A DNA stretch of 64,000 bases. Source: Halomonas smyrnensis AAD6 (GTDB taxonomy: Bacteria; Pseudomonadota; Gammaproteobacteria; Pseudomonadales; Halomonadaceae). Of this stretch, positions 1-11,007 are shown piece by piece. The position numbers and the translations under genes were made by a program. The stretch covers positions 186,001-250,000 of the forward strand of contig NZ_AJKS02000001.1 in the NCBI RefSeq assembly GCF_000265245.1, read 5' to 3'. Each line of letters begins with the position of its first letter. The first letter of the stretch is position 1. The notes beneath the pieces are model-generated. The model saw nothing but the letters and a program-made list of their open reading frames with translations, did not search any database and was not told the origin of the DNA.

Positions 1-1418
1 GGCGCCCACTCCAGGGCGTCGTCGAAGTCGGTCTCGATCCAGCGCGTATGCACACGGAAGGCGTCCTTGCCGGTGAAGTCCGGGTGTGCCATGACGGCGC
101 GGTGGAAGGGCAGTACCGAGGCGACGCCCTCGATCTCGAACTGCGCCAGCGCCCGGCGGGCGCGGGCGATGGCCTGCTCGCGGGTGGCGCCGGTGACGAT
201 CAGCTTGGCCATCAGCGAATCGAAGTGGCCGGAGACGCTGTCGCCGCCTTCGACGCCGGTGTCGAGCCGCACGCCGGCCCCGCCGGGGGCACGGAAGGTG
301 GCGATGCGCCCCGGGGTGGGCAGGAAGCCCTTGGCCGCGTCCTCGGCGTTGATGCGGAACTCGAAGCTGTGGCCGCGCGGCGCGGGCGACTCGCTGAAGG
401 ATAGCGGCAGCCCCTCGGCGATGCGCAGCTGTTCGAGGACCAGGTCGACGCCGGCGGTCTCCTCGGTAACGGGATGCTCGACCTGCAGCCGGGTGTTGAC
501 CTCGAGGAACGACAGGGTGCCGTCGCTGCCGAGCAGGAACTCGACCGTGCCGGCGCCCACGTAGCCGGCCCGGGCGCAGATGTCGCGGGCGGCGCGATGG
601 ATCTCGTCGCGCTGCTCATCGCTCAGGTGCGGCGCCGGCGCCTCCTCGACCAGCTTCTGATTGCGCCGCTGCAGCGAGCAGTCGCGAGTGCCGACCACCA
701 CGACCGTGCCGTGACGATCGCCCAGCACCTGGGCCTCGATATGACGGGGGCGGTCGAGGAACTGCTCGACGAAGCACTCGCCGCGTCCGAAGGCGGCCTC
801 GGCCTCGCGCACCGCCGAGTGATAGAGCTCGGCGACCTCGTCCATGCGCCAGGCGACCTTGAGCCCGCGCCCGCCGCCGCCGAAGGCGGCCTTGATGGCG
901 ATCGGAAGGCCATGCTGCTCGGCGAAGGCCACTACCTCCTCGGCGCTTTCCACCGGGTCCTGGGTGCCCTGCACCAGCGGGGCGCCGGCTTCCAGCGCCA
1001 GCCGGCGCGCCTCGACCTTGTCGCCGAGCGCCTCGATGGTCTCGGGGTTCGGGCCGATCCACACCAGCCCGGCGGCCTCGACGGCGCGCGCGAAGTCGGC
1101 CCGCTCCGAGAGGAAGCCGTAGCCGGGATGCACGGCATCGACGCCGGCGCGATGGGCCGCATCCAGCAGCTTGTCGATCGACAGATAGCTCTCGCCCGGG
1201 CGCTCGCCGCCCAGCGCGAAGGCCTCGTCGGCCAGGCGCACGTGCATGGCGTCGAGGTCGCCGTCGGCATAGACGGCCACCGAGGCGGCGCCGTAGTCGC
1301 GGCAGGCGTGAATGACGCGCACCGCGATTTCGCCACGGTTGGCGATCAGCACCCTGCGGATGGGCCGATGCGCGGTGTGGGTGTCGGAGATGGCGTGATG
1401 GTGGTGGGGAGTGTTCAT
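1..1418 (-). CDS. Biotin carboxylase (AccC-like), C-terminus cut by window edge
   Basis: ATP-dependent carboxylation of a biotin carrier, by family. About 472 residues are visible and the gene runs off the left edge. After a short His-rich start comes the biotin carboxylase N-terminal motif [15 protein letters not shown], a glycine-rich ATP-grasp loop ([10 protein letters not shown]), HIEAQVLGD and the catalytic [15 protein letters not shown] block, then the C-terminal carboxylase domain. The start ATG (1416-1418) overlaps the stop of the upstream pxpBC gene as ATGA, so translation is probably coupled. Its place in a 5-oxoprolinase operon suggests a dedicated rather than fatty-acid carboxylase; I infer this from context. 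Whether a biotin carrier domain follows cannot be seen. Confidence 0.88.
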   Translation of the reverse strand, partial: MNTPHHHHAISDTHTAHRPIRRVLIANRGEIAVRVIHACRDYGAASVAVYADGDLDAMHVRLADEAFALGGERPGESYLSIDKLLDAAHRAGVDAVHPGYGFLSERADFARAVEAAGLVWIGPNPETIEALGDKVEARRLALEAGAPLVQGTQDPVESAEEVVAFAEQHGLPIAIKAAFGGGGRGLKVAWRMDEVAELYHSAVREAEAAFGRGECFVEQFLDRPRHIEAQVLGDRHGTVVVVGTRDCSLQRRNQKLVEEAPAPHLSDEQRDEIHRAARDICARAGYVGAGTVEFLLGSDGTLSFLEVNTRLQVEHPVTEETAGVDLVLEQLRIAEGLPLSFSESPAPRGHSFEFRINAEDAAKGFLPTPGRIATFRAPGGAGVRLDTGVEGGDSVSGHFDSLMAKLIVTGATREQAIARARRALAQFEIEGVASVLPFHRAVMAHPDFTGKDAFRVHTRWIETDFDDALEWA

Positions 1419-3025
1419 GAGGAGGCCTCGCCGCCGAGCGGTGAAAAGTCGGTGATCGGGTTGAAGCGGATATGGGCATCGGCAGGAATCTGCCCCGCCA
1501 GGTCCAGGTGATGGTCAGCCACGCAGGCGATCACCGGGTAGCCGCCCGTCAGAGGATGGTCGGCCAGGAACAGCACCGGCTGCCCGCTGGCGGGCACCTG
1601 GATGGCGCCGGTGACCGTGCCTTCGCTGGGCAGCTCGGCGTCGTCGGCGCGCTCGAGCGCTTGCTCGCCCTCCAGGCGCAGGCCGACGCGGTCCGATTGC
1701 GGGGTGACCCGCCAGTGCTGGGCGCAGAGCATCTCCCGGCCCCGGGCCGTGAACCAGTCGCTGCGCGGGCCCATGACCACATCCAACGTCACCGTCTGGC
1801 CGGACCGCGGCAGCTCCCGGCTGGGGGAGGGCTCGAGGGACAGCGCCGTGACCGGCAGGTCGGCCGCCCGCAGCTGGTCGCCGCGGGCCAGTGGTGCGGG
1901 CCCCAGCTTGGCCAGGGTGTCGGTGGCGCGGCTGCCGAGCACTGGGGCGACCTCGAAGCCGCCACGCAGGGCGAGATAGCTGCGAAGGCCGGCGCTCGGC
2001 GTGCCCAGCGTCAGGACGTCGCCGGCGGCCAGCTCGATGGGCCGGTCGCCGGCGGGGAGTTGCGTCTCGCCGGTCGCGGTGCGGATCGATACCGCCAGCG
2101 GCGCGCCGGCCAGGCCGATCAGCACGGGGCGATGGCAGCGCAGCCTGAGCCCGCCGAGTGCGATCTCGAGGGCGGCGGCATCCGAGGGGTTGCCGACGCG
2201 TCGGTTGGCGGCGCGCAGGGCGCCCTGGTCCATGGCGCCGGCCGTGGAGACGCCCTGGTCGGTCTGCCCCGGGCGGCCGAGGTCCTGGAACAGGGTCTGG
2301 AGGCCGGGCTGGATGACCTCCAGCATCGGCACAGGGAGGGCGCCGCCGTCGGCGCGGGAGGTGTCGCGAGCGGGCGTGTCGATGTCGGGCGCGGGCACGC
2401 TGGTGCGCTCGGGCGGGGCGTCGGTGGCGATGAAGCGGACCCGCATGCCGGGCTGCAGCAGGGCCGCCGGCGTGCGCTCGACGTCCCACATCTCCAGCGG
2501 CGTGGTGCCGATCAGCTGCCAGCCGCCGGGGCTGGCCGTCGGGTAGATGCCGCTGAAGGTGCCGGCCAGTGCCACGGCGCCGGCGGGAATCCGGGTGCGG
2601 GGCGTGGGGCGGCGCGGCACGTCGAAGCCGGCACCGCCCGCGAGATAGGCGAAGCCCGGGGCGAAACCGCAGAAGGCGACGCGATAGTCGTGCTCGCCGT
2701 GGCGCCGGATCACCTCGTCGGTGGTGAGGTCCAGCAGCCGTGCGACGTCATCGAGGTCCTCGCCGGCGTAGTGCACGGGAATCTCGATCCGCTCGCCCTG
2801 GCGATGGTCGCCGCCGCTCGGCGGCTGGGCGAGCAGGCCCCGGGTCAGCTCGGCGGCCGTGATGCGCTCTGGCGCGAAGTGCACCAGCAGCGTGCGTGCG
2901 GCGGGCACCAGCGTGGTGACCCCGGCGATCGGCGCTTGCTGAAGGCGCTCGTGGAGCCCGAGCGTCTGCGCCAGGTCGTCGAGCTCGACCAGCAGGGCGC
3001 GCTGGTTGACGGGAAGAATTCTCAT
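1415..3025 (-). CDS. pxpBC: Fused 5-oxoprolinase subunits PxpB-PxpC (KipI-KipA fusion)
   Basis: Parts of the ATP-dependent 5-oxoprolinase that opens 5-oxoproline (pyroglutamate) to glutamate with PxpA. The 536-residue protein joins two normally separate subunits. Residues 1 to about 203 are the PxpB/KipI domain ([13 protein letters not shown], the [13 protein letters not shown] stretch, [15 protein letters not shown]). After a linker of about 30 residues, residues 234-536 are the PxpC/KipA domain ([33 protein letters not shown]). The start overlaps the pxpA stop as ATGA and the stop overlaps the biotin carboxylase start as ATGA, so three genes are tightly coupled. The same two domains form the carboxyltransferase part of urea carboxylase, which is notable given the biotin carboxylase next door. 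Confidence 0.93.
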   Translation of the reverse strand: MRILPVNQRALLVELDDLAQTLGLHERLQQAPIAGVTTLVPAARTLLVHFAPERITAAELTRGLLAQPPSGGDHRQGERIEIPVHYAGEDLDDVARLLDLTTDEVIRRHGEHDYRVAFCGFAPGFAYLAGGAGFDVPRRPTPRTRIPAGAVALAGTFSGIYPTASPGGWQLIGTTPLEMWDVERTPAALLQPGMRVRFIATDAPPERTSVPAPDIDTPARDTSRADGGALPVPMLEVIQPGLQTLFQDLGRPGQTDQGVSTAGAMDQGALRAANRRVGNPSDAAALEIALGGLRLRCHRPVLIGLAGAPLAVSIRTATGETQLPAGDRPIELAAGDVLTLGTPSAGLRSYLALRGGFEVAPVLGSRATDTLAKLGPAPLARGDQLRAADLPVTALSLEPSPSRELPRSGQTVTLDVVMGPRSDWFTARGREMLCAQHWRVTPQSDRVGLRLEGEQALERADDAELPSEGTVTGAIQVPASGQPVLFLADHPLTGGYPVIACVADHHLDLAGQIPADAHIRFNPITDFSPLGGEASS

Positions 3026-3813
3026 GCTGGCTCCCGGGACGTTGCGGAACCGGTTCCGACGAAGGCACGCAGGTTTACGCCGGCGGCGAGCAGGCGCTCA
3101 CGCACGGCCTGGGCCATGGCGATCGCGCCGGGGCTGTCGCCATGCACGCAGATGGAGTCGGCGGCGATGGCGACCTCGTCGCCTTCCACGCTTTCGAGCG
3201 TGCCATGCCGGACCAGGCGCAGCATGCGTTCGGCGACGAGATCGACATCGTGCAGCACCGCGCCGGCCTCGCGGCGCGAGACCAGCCGGCCGTCGCGATG
3301 GTAGGCGCGGTCGGCGAAGGCCTCGGCGGCGGTGGCGAGGCCGGCGTCCCGGGCCCAGTCGTTCAGCGGCGAGCCGGCCAGCGTCATCAGTACCAGGGAG
3401 GCATCGGCGGCCTGGATGGCCTCGATCACCGCGTCGGCCTGGCGCCGGTCGTGAGCGATGGCGTGATAGAGCGCGCCGTGCGGCTTGACGTAGCGCACGG
3501 CGGTACCGGCCGCGCCGGCCATGCCCTGCAGGGCGCCGATCTGGTAGATCACATCGGCGCGCAGCTCGTCGCTGGCGATCTCTATCGGGCGGCGGCCGAA
3601 GCCGACCAGGTCCGGGTAGCTGACGTGGGCGCCGACGGTCACGCCGTGCTCGGCGGCGGCGGCCAGGGTGCGGGCCATGCCGGCGGGGTCGCCGGCATGG
3701 AAGCCGCAGGCGATGTTGGCGCTGGTGACCAGGCCCAGCATGGCGTCGTCGTCACCCATGCGCCACTGGCCGAAGCTCTCGCCGAGATCGCTGTTCAGGT
3801 CGATGCGGGACAT
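3022..3813 (-). CDS. pxpA: 5-oxoprolinase subunit PxpA (LamB/YcsF family)
   Basis: The YcsF-family subunit of 5-oxoprolinase, acting in the cytoplasm with PxpB and PxpC. The 263-residue protein has the expected length and opens with the family signature [11 protein letters not shown], followed by [13 protein letters not shown] and later [12 protein letters not shown]. The gene lies 15 bp downstream of the NRAMP-like carrier gene and overlaps pxpBC by 4 bp. In Bacillus subtilis the equivalent ycsF gene also sits beside an NRAMP-family gene (ycsG) and kipI-kipA, so the grouping is conserved across phyla (established knowledge). Confidence 0.95.
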   Translation of the reverse strand: MSRIDLNSDLGESFGQWRMGDDDAMLGLVTSANIACGFHAGDPAGMARTLAAAAEHGVTVGAHVSYPDLVGFGRRPIEIASDELRADVIYQIGALQGMAGAAGTAVRYVKPHGALYHAIAHDRRQADAVIEAIQAADASLVLMTLAGSPLNDWARDAGLATAAEAFADRAYHRDGRLVSRREAGAVLHDVDLVAERMLRLVRHGTLESVEGDEVAIAADSICVHGDSPGAIAMAQAVRERLLAAGVNLRAFVGTGSATSREPA

Positions 3814-3828
3814 ATGCGGACTCCTCGA

Positions 3829-5067
3829 TCAGGTCGCCGGCGACAGGAAGGCGAAGATGGGGCCGATGGACTGATAGCCCATGTACCAGGTCAGGGCGCA
3901 GACCGCGGTACCGGAGACCAGCAGCCAGCGCGGGTAGCGGTGGCCGTGCATGAGGTCGCTGCGACGCCAGGCCACGTACAGGAAGAGCGTCAGGCCGATC
4001 GGCAGGACCAGGCCGTTGAAGCCGCCGGCGAAGATCAGCAGGGCGGCTGGCGGCGTGCCCAGCGACAGGAAGACGAGCAGCGAGGCGCCGATGAACACCA
4101 GGGTGGCGCGATTGCGCGCCGGCTCGCCGATGCTCGGGCGGAAGGCGCTCAGGAAGGTCATGCAGGTATAGGAGGCGCCGATGACGCTGGTGATGCCGGC
4201 GGCCCACAGGATCAGGCCGAAGGCGCGCAGGCCGAGCTCGCCCGCCGCCGCTTGAAAGGCCTGGGCCGCCGGGTTGGCGTTCTGCCCGGAGACGTCGATG
4301 ATCACGCCGCTGGCGACCACGCCGAGGATGGCCAGGAACAGGATGTAGCGCATCACGCCGGTGACCAGGATGCCGCGCAGGGCCGCCCGGGAGACGGTCT
4401 CGACGTTCTCCGCGCCGCCCAGGCCGCGGTCCAGGATGCGGTGCGCCCCGGCATAGGTGATGTAACCGCCGACGGTGCCGCCCACGATGGTGGTGATGGT
4501 GGCGAAGTTGATGGTGTCCGGCAGTATGGTCTGGCGCAGGGCCTCGCCGATCGGCGGCTGGGAGGCCAGCGCCACGAACACCGTCATGGCCAGCATCACT
4601 ACCCCCAGCACGATGATGATGCGGTCGATGGCGATGCCGGCACGGCGCGACGAGAAGATGCCCACCGCGACCAGCGCGCTGATCAGGCCGCCCCACTGGG
4701 TATCGAGCCCCATCAGGGCGTTGAGCCCGAGCCCGGCGCCGGCGATGTTGCCGACGTTGAAGGTCAGGCCGCTCACGATGATCAGCACCGCGAGCAGGTA
4801 GCCGCTGCCGGGCAGCGCGGCATGGGCGACTTCCGGTGCGCGCAGGCCGGTGACGGTGACCACCCGCCAGATGTTCAGCTGCACGACCAGGTCGATCACG
4901 ATCGAGGCCAGGATGCCGAAGGCGAAGGCGGCCCCCATCAGCGAGGTGAAGGTGGCGGTCTGGGTGATGAAGCCGGGGCCGACGGCGGAGGTGGCCATCA
5001 GGAAGATGGCGCCGATCAGCGAGGCCCGCCGGGAGCGGACGAACCCGGCATCGGTTGCACTAGCCAT
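3829..5067 (-). CDS. NRAMP-related carrier of the 5-oxoproline operon (YcsG-like)
   Basis: Integral membrane protein of about 412 residues with some eleven hydrophobic segments and the NRAMP fold by similarity. The start at 5067 is preferred because GGAG lies about 10 bases upstream; an open frame continues further but has no such site. Where true metal transporters carry DPGN in the first helix, this protein has GPGF (residues 30-33). The segment expected to carry MPH in helix 6 reads GGTVGGYITYAGAHR. The metal ligands are therefore missing. Position at the head of pxpA-pxpBC suggests import of 5-oxoproline or a related compound (inference). Confidence 0.8.
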   Translation of the reverse strand: MASATDAGFVRSRRASLIGAIFLMATSAVGPGFITQTATFTSLMGAAFAFGILASIVIDLVVQLNIWRVVTVTGLRAPEVAHAALPGSGYLLAVLIIVSGLTFNVGNIAGAGLGLNALMGLDTQWGGLISALVAVGIFSSRRAGIAIDRIIIVLGVVMLAMTVFVALASQPPIGEALRQTILPDTINFATITTIVGGTVGGYITYAGAHRILDRGLGGAENVETVSRAALRGILVTGVMRYILFLAILGVVASGVIIDVSGQNANPAAQAFQAAAGELGLRAFGLILWAAGITSVIGASYTCMTFLSAFRPSIGEPARNRATLVFIGASLLVFLSLGTPPAALLIFAGGFNGLVLPIGLTLFLYVAWRRSDLMHGHRYPRWLLVSGTAVCALTWYMGYQSIGPIFAFLSPAT

Positions 5068-5165
5068 GTAGAGGAACTCCAGGATGGGGATTGTTATGGC
5101 TCGTCGAGGCAAGTTGCATGCCATGTTCCGACGATTTCTTTGTTTTGTAGCCTATGGTTGGTGTG

Positions 5166-5178
5166 ATTGTTCAACAAT
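5166..5178. promoter_or_regulatory. Palindrome, candidate operator for the GntR regulator
   Basis: ATTGTTCAACAAT is a perfect 13-base palindrome around a central C. It lies in the 264-base divergent gap between the NRAMP-like gene and the gntR-type gene. A partial copy of the left arm (TTGTTCA) follows at 5187-5192. Such a palindrome suits a dimeric GntR/FadR-type repressor, but the assignment rests on position and symmetry only. Confidence 0.4.
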
Positions 5179-5331
5179 AGAGATGTTGTTCATGACGGGA
5201 TATGCGACTTGTGTCTCATGTTGGGGCGACATCCGGGGGCAATGCGCCAAGAGGGTGCGTCGTGCGAGCTTGTCGTGTGGGGGCGTAACCGCGAACATGA
5301 GCGGCAAAGGCGACGATCGGGACGGGCAGGC

Positions 5332-6003
5332 ATGAACAGGCAGGGAGTAGAGGGCAGGGGCCGGGCGCTGGGAGAAACCGTCGGCGACGAGATACGTCGC
5401 CTGCTGGTGGAGGGCGAGCTGGTGCCGGGGCAGCGGCTGTCCGAGAGCGCCCTGGGGGAGCGGCTGGGCGTGTCACGCAATACGCTGCGCGAGGCGTTTC
5501 GCGGTCTGGCGCACGAGGGGCTGGTGACGCATCGCCCCAACCGTGGCGTCTTCGTGACCACGCCGAGCCTGGCCTCGCTGGTCGATATCTATCGGCTACG
5601 GCGCTTTATCGAGTGTCAGGCGCTGAGGGAGGCCGTGCCGGGCCATCCGGCGGGGCAGCGGATGCGCACGGCCATCGAGCAGGCCCGTGACGGCCGCGAG
5701 CGGCAGGACTGGCAGGCGGTGGGATCGTCCAACATGGCCTTTCATGCCGCGATCGTGTCGCTGGCCGACAGCCCGCGGCTGGATGCCTTCTTCCGCCAGG
5801 TTTCGGCGGAGCTGCGCTTGGCCTTCGGCATGCTGAGCGACCAGGAGTGGCTTCACGGTCCCTACGTCGAGCGGAACCTGCACGTCCTGGAGGCCTTCGA
5901 GGGCGGCGATCCGGCGCAGGCGGCGACGCTGCTCGAGCAGTATCTGTCACAGTCGGAGCGCACGCTGCTGGCGGCCTACGCTCGTGACAATCCTGCCGAC
6001 TGA
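5332..6003 (+). CDS. GntR/FadR-family transcriptional regulator
   Basis: Predicted DNA-binding regulator of 223 residues. The N-terminal winged helix shows the GntR pattern (residues about 25-70: GQRLSESALGERLGVSRNTLREAF, here split in description, followed by GLVTHRPNRGVFV). The C-terminal all-helical part resembles the ligand-binding FCD domain. The ATG at 5332 is chosen because it begins just before the conserved domain; the frame stays open upstream but holds nothing conserved. It is transcribed away from the 5-oxoproline operon and is the likely regulator of it. Confidence 0.85.
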   Translation: MNRQGVEGRGRALGETVGDEIRRLLVEGELVPGQRLSESALGERLGVSRNTLREAFRGLAHEGLVTHRPNRGVFVTTPSLASLVDIYRLRRFIECQALREAVPGHPAGQRMRTAIEQARDGRERQDWQAVGSSNMAFHAAIVSLADSPRLDAFFRQVSAELRLAFGMLSDQEWLHGPYVERNLHVLEAFEGGDPAQAATLLEQYLSQSERTLLAAYARDNPAD

Positions 6004-7392
<1,389 letters not shown>

Positions 7393-7404
7393 GCCCGCGG
7401 GGCG

Positions 7405-9369
7405 TCAGCTCGACGGGTCGTGTGGCCCGGCGGCGAGCTCGATCCGGTCGCGCCCCAGCGACTTGGCCCGGTAGAGCGCGTCGTCGGCGGCCTGCAGCAG
7501 CTCGTCGGGCTCCAGCGCCCCCTCTTCCAGGGTGGCGATGCCGATGCTCAGCGTCAGCGGCGCGCCGTCCTGGTGGGGCAGCCGAGCCTCGGCGAGGGCT
7601 TCCTGCAGGCGTCTCGCCGCCGCTTCCGCGTCTTCCACGCTCGAGCCGGGCAGGCAGGCCACGAACTCCTCGCCGCCGAACCGGGCGAAGGTGCCGCCCA
7701 CGGCGTCGAACGCCTCCTGCCCCAGGCGGCCCAGCTCGGCCAGGTAGCGATCGCCCACCAGGTGGCCGAGGCGGTCGTTGATCAGCTTGAAGTGATCGAT
7801 ATCGCACAGCAGCACGCTCAGCGGGCGGATGCCGGCATGCTCCTCCAGCACCTGCATGAAACGGCGACGGTTGGGCAGCCGGGTGAGCTCGTCGTGGGTG
7901 GCGAGCCACTCGACTTCCCGCTGCAGCCGGGCGCGGTTGCGGACCTCGCGGCGCAGCTCGCGATTGGAGCGGCGAGTCTCGTGGTGCTGCCTCTGGAGAT
8001 GACGGCGGGCGAACAGGGCGAGGTAGAGCAGATAGGCCAGCGTCAGCCCGACCGCCAGCGTGACCACGGGCAGGCGTGAGCGCCGGGCCAGCAGGGTATC
8101 GAGGCCGGGGCGGGTGACCAGCGTCAGCGATAGCTCGTCGAGCATCAGCGGCGCCGCATGATGCCAGGGGCCGGTCCGCCGGGCGGGCCCCTGGTAGGCG
8201 AGCAGCCGCTCGCCGTCGAGCAGCGTCAGGGCGGCGGTGTCGGGCGTGACCTGGCGGAACAGGGTGTCCGCCAGGTCACGCAGGCCGATCACCACGCCCA
8301 CCGCTCCCCGGATACGGCCGTCGCGGGCCCGGGTCACCGGCAGGTAGTGGATCATGCCGGGCTGGCCCTGCAGCAGCTCGATGACGCGCGTCTGGCCGGT
8401 GACACCCTCGTGCAGCGCCGTCCCCAACGCCTCGCGTCCCTCCGGCTGGGCCTCGAACAGCCGGGTGCCGAGCAGCGCCGTGTTGTCGGGGGGCGGGTGG
8501 ACGCGCAGGATGCGGCTCTGCGGGTCGATGAAGGCGATGTTGAGCAGATACGGGAAGTCGCGGTGATACAGCTCGGCCTGGTAGGCCCACTGGTCGGCCG
8601 ATGGCGGGCCGTTCATCCAGTGCCATGAGGCGGCGAAGCGGCGCATGGCGGCCAGATGGTCGTCGATCTCGGCCGACAGCCGATGCGCCAGCCGCTGTCC
8701 CAGATCGGCGATCTCCTGCTGCTGCCGACGATCGGTGGCCTGATGCTGTTGATACCACAGCGTCAGCGTCAGCGCCGCCAGCAGCAGCGAGGGCCACAGG
8801 GCGCGCAGGATGCTGAGGCGCGAGGTGCGCCAGCCGCCGAGGCTATCGACCAGCTGGGCGAGCAGCAGGCAGGCCTGGGCGGCCAGCATGGCACCGCCGG
8901 CGCTCAGGGCCAGCGGCCCCGGTGACGGATGCGGCACGAGCAGCTGGGCGAGCAGCGCCAGGCCGGCGGTGCCCATCAGCAGCGGGGCGCCGAGGTTGGC
9001 CCGGGTGCGGGTCAGCAGGCTGAGATTGAGCAGGCTCAGGCACATCAGCGTCAGCAGCGGAGGGCGCCAGTCGTCCACGTGACTGCCCGCGACCAGATGT
9101 TCCGCCCAGCGGTTCCAGCCGGCCTGGGGGACCCAGTCCTCCGGCAGCAGGTAGCTGCACAGGCCGAGGGCGAGCCAGGCCAGCGCCGGCCACGCCGCCA
9201 GCCGCACCAGGCGCAGGCGCCGCAGATGCCAGGCCAGCTGGCCGGCGGCGGTCAGGCCGATGAGAATCAGGTTCGCGCCGGTGCCGGGAGGAGCGGCCGG
9301 CAGCAGGCCGGCCAGCGCCACCAGCGGGGCGACGGCGGACAGCGGCAGGGCGCCGAGCCGGTGTTTCAT
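7405..9369 (-). CDS. Membrane-bound diguanylate cyclase (GGDEF)
   Basis: Predicted to make cyclic di-GMP. The 654-residue protein begins with about seven hydrophobic segments (residues 5-215), a predicted periplasmic sensor region (about 220-410) containing YLPVTRARDGRIRGAVGVVI, another membrane segment near 420-440, a short coiled coil, and a C-terminal GGDEF domain. The active-site motif GGEEF lies at residues 565-569 and is intact; no RxxD inhibitory site was obvious. The signal sensed is unknown. It converges on tadA and lies 9 bases downstream of mltF on the same strand. Confidence 0.9.
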   Translation of the reverse strand: MKHRLGALPLSAVAPLVALAGLLPAAPPGTGANLILIGLTAAGQLAWHLRRLRLVRLAAWPALAWLALGLCSYLLPEDWVPQAGWNRWAEHLVAGSHVDDWRPPLLTLMCLSLLNLSLLTRTRANLGAPLLMGTAGLALLAQLLVPHPSPGPLALSAGGAMLAAQACLLLAQLVDSLGGWRTSRLSILRALWPSLLLAALTLTLWYQQHQATDRRQQQEIADLGQRLAHRLSAEIDDHLAAMRRFAASWHWMNGPPSADQWAYQAELYHRDFPYLLNIAFIDPQSRILRVHPPPDNTALLGTRLFEAQPEGREALGTALHEGVTGQTRVIELLQGQPGMIHYLPVTRARDGRIRGAVGVVIGLRDLADTLFRQVTPDTAALTLLDGERLLAYQGPARRTGPWHHAAPLMLDELSLTLVTRPGLDTLLARRSRLPVVTLAVGLTLAYLLYLALFARRHLQRQHHETRRSNRELRREVRNRARLQREVEWLATHDELTRLPNRRRFMQVLEEHAGIRPLSVLLCDIDHFKLINDRLGHLVGDRYLAELGRLGQEAFDAVGGTFARFGGEEFVACLPGSSVEDAEAAARRLQEALAEARLPHQDGAPLTLSIGIATLEEGALEPDELLQAADDALYRAKSLGRDRIELAAGPHDPSS

Positions 9370-9378
9370 GAACGGCCC

Positions 9379-10842
9379 TCAGCCGCTCGGCGGCACGCGA
9401 TTGAAGCGGGTGTCGTCCGCGGGCAGGGGCTGGCGGGCGCTGAGGCGATGAAACTGCTGACGGCTACGGTCCACATAGGTGAGGATCTCGTGGTAGCGGC
9501 GAATGTTGCGAACGTAGATGACCGGCTCGCCGCCCCTGGCATAGCCGTAGCGGGTCTTGCTGAACCATTCGCGTTCCTGCAGCAGGGGCAGGGCATCGCG
9601 CACGTCTTCCCAGGCATCGGGATCGCCGCCGCGCGTCTCGGCGATGCGGCGGGCGTCGTAGAGGTGGCCCAGGCCCACGTTGTAGGCGGCCAGGGCCATG
9701 AACAAGCGGTCCTCCCCGGTTATCGACTCGGGCAGCCGATCCTTTAGCGAGCGCAGGTAGCGCGCGCCGCCGTTGATGCTCTGAGCCGGGTCGAGCCGGT
9801 TCGACACGTTCATCTCGGCGGCGGTGGCGTTGGTCAGCATCATCAGGCCGCGCACCCCGGTGGGGGAGGTGGCCTGAGGGCGCCAGTGGGATTCCTGGTA
9901 GCCCACCGCGGCCAGCAGCTTCCAGTCGAAGCCGCTTTGCCGGGCGGCCTCGCGGAACAGCGTGTCGTACTCGGGCAGCCGTTCGTGGACATGGCCGATG
10001 AAGGTCCGTGCGCCGACGTACTCCAGATAGTCGTCGCGGCCCAGGTAGCGGGTCTCGAGGCGGGCCAGCAGGCCGCTGTCCTGCAGCGTCGCGAGGAAAC
10101 GGTTGGCCTCGCGCAGCAGGCCGAGCCCGCGCTCGCTGGGGAAGGCCCAGGCCAGCGACAGCGGGCGCCCCAGCCGGAACCCGTCCTCCACCTCGGGGAA
10201 GAACAGCCGGTTGAGGCGGAACTGGCGCTCGAAGACCACGGCGGCGTCCAGGGTGCCGTCGCTCACCCGGCCGAGCAGCGCCGAGACCTCGATATCATCG
10301 GCCTCCTGCCAGCTCAGCCAGGGGTGCTCGGCCTGCAGTTCACGCATCACCCGATCGGTGCCGGTATTGCTCAGGGTGCCGATCGAAAGCCCCTCGAGGT
10401 CGGCGATCTCGGCGGGCGGCGGCAGGCCGCGCCGATACACCAGCAGCGGCTGCAGCGGCATGATCGGCCGGCTGTACATCAGCCCGTCGCGGGTCGGGTC
10501 CAGCGGCAGGGCGGCGGCGCCGAGATCGCCCTCGCGGCGCACCGCCTCGAGCGCCTCGGCGATGTTGTGATCGGCATCCAGGTTGAGGCTGACGCCCAGA
10601 TAGTCGGCGAAGCGGCGCATCAGCTCGTATTCGAAGCCGGTCGGCCCCTGACGGCCCTCGTAGTAGGTCGTGGGGGTGTTGCGGGTCTGGATGTTGAGGA
10701 AGTCACGCGCCCGCACGTCCTCGAGCTGAGCCTCGGAGGCGCGGTGGGGGCGATCGGTGATCAGGCCGAGCCCCAGCAGCGCGCACAGGGTCGCGTAGTG
10801 GCGCCGCCGCCGGCGCAGATGGTCGAGCAAGGATGCCAGCAT
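9379..10842 (-). CDS. mltF: Membrane-bound lytic murein transglycosylase F
   Basis: Periplasmic peptidoglycan lyase anchored at the outer membrane. The 487-residue protein has a short N-terminal hydrophobic segment (about 17-30), a solute-binding-like domain (about 45-270; [20 protein letters not shown] in part) and a C-terminal lysozyme-like SLT domain. The catalytic Glu is Glu317 in [10 protein letters not shown], followed by [13 protein letters not shown], nearly identical to E. coli MltF. It is divergent from purL, as in E. coli. The N-terminus lacks a clear lipobox. Confidence 0.95.
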   Translation of the reverse strand: MLASLLDHLRRRRRHYATLCALLGLGLITDRPHRASEAQLEDVRARDFLNIQTRNTPTTYYEGRQGPTGFEYELMRRFADYLGVSLNLDADHNIAEALEAVRREGDLGAAALPLDPTRDGLMYSRPIMPLQPLLVYRRGLPPPAEIADLEGLSIGTLSNTGTDRVMRELQAEHPWLSWQEADDIEVSALLGRVSDGTLDAAVVFERQFRLNRLFFPEVEDGFRLGRPLSLAWAFPSERGLGLLREANRFLATLQDSGLLARLETRYLGRDDYLEYVGARTFIGHVHERLPEYDTLFREAARQSGFDWKLLAAVGYQESHWRPQATSPTGVRGLMMLTNATAAEMNVSNRLDPAQSINGGARYLRSLKDRLPESITGEDRLFMALAAYNVGLGHLYDARRIAETRGGDPDAWEDVRDALPLLQEREWFSKTRYGYARGGEPVIYVRNIRRYHEILTYVDRSRQQFHRLSARQPLPADDTRFNRVPPSG

Positions 10843-11007
10843 AGTGATGTCGGGATGCGATGGGTGATGTCACCTTACCCAGCGCCTCGGAAGCTGTCAT
10901 CCACGCCGATTTCTCGCCGCCCGCGCTTTCCAGTATCATGTGCGCTCATTGCCGCCGGCCGCGGCCCCGTCTTTACTGCATTCTGCTTGTTTCAGAGGCC
11001 CCAGGAT

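Noticed and set aside
3142..5166. A 674-codon plus-strand frame over pxpA and the NRAMP-like gene
   Set aside because: Antisense shadow of two recognisable genes; no conserved motif.
10860..11007. PurR operator before purL
   Set aside because: No ACGCAAACGTTTGCGT-like palindrome found in this gap.
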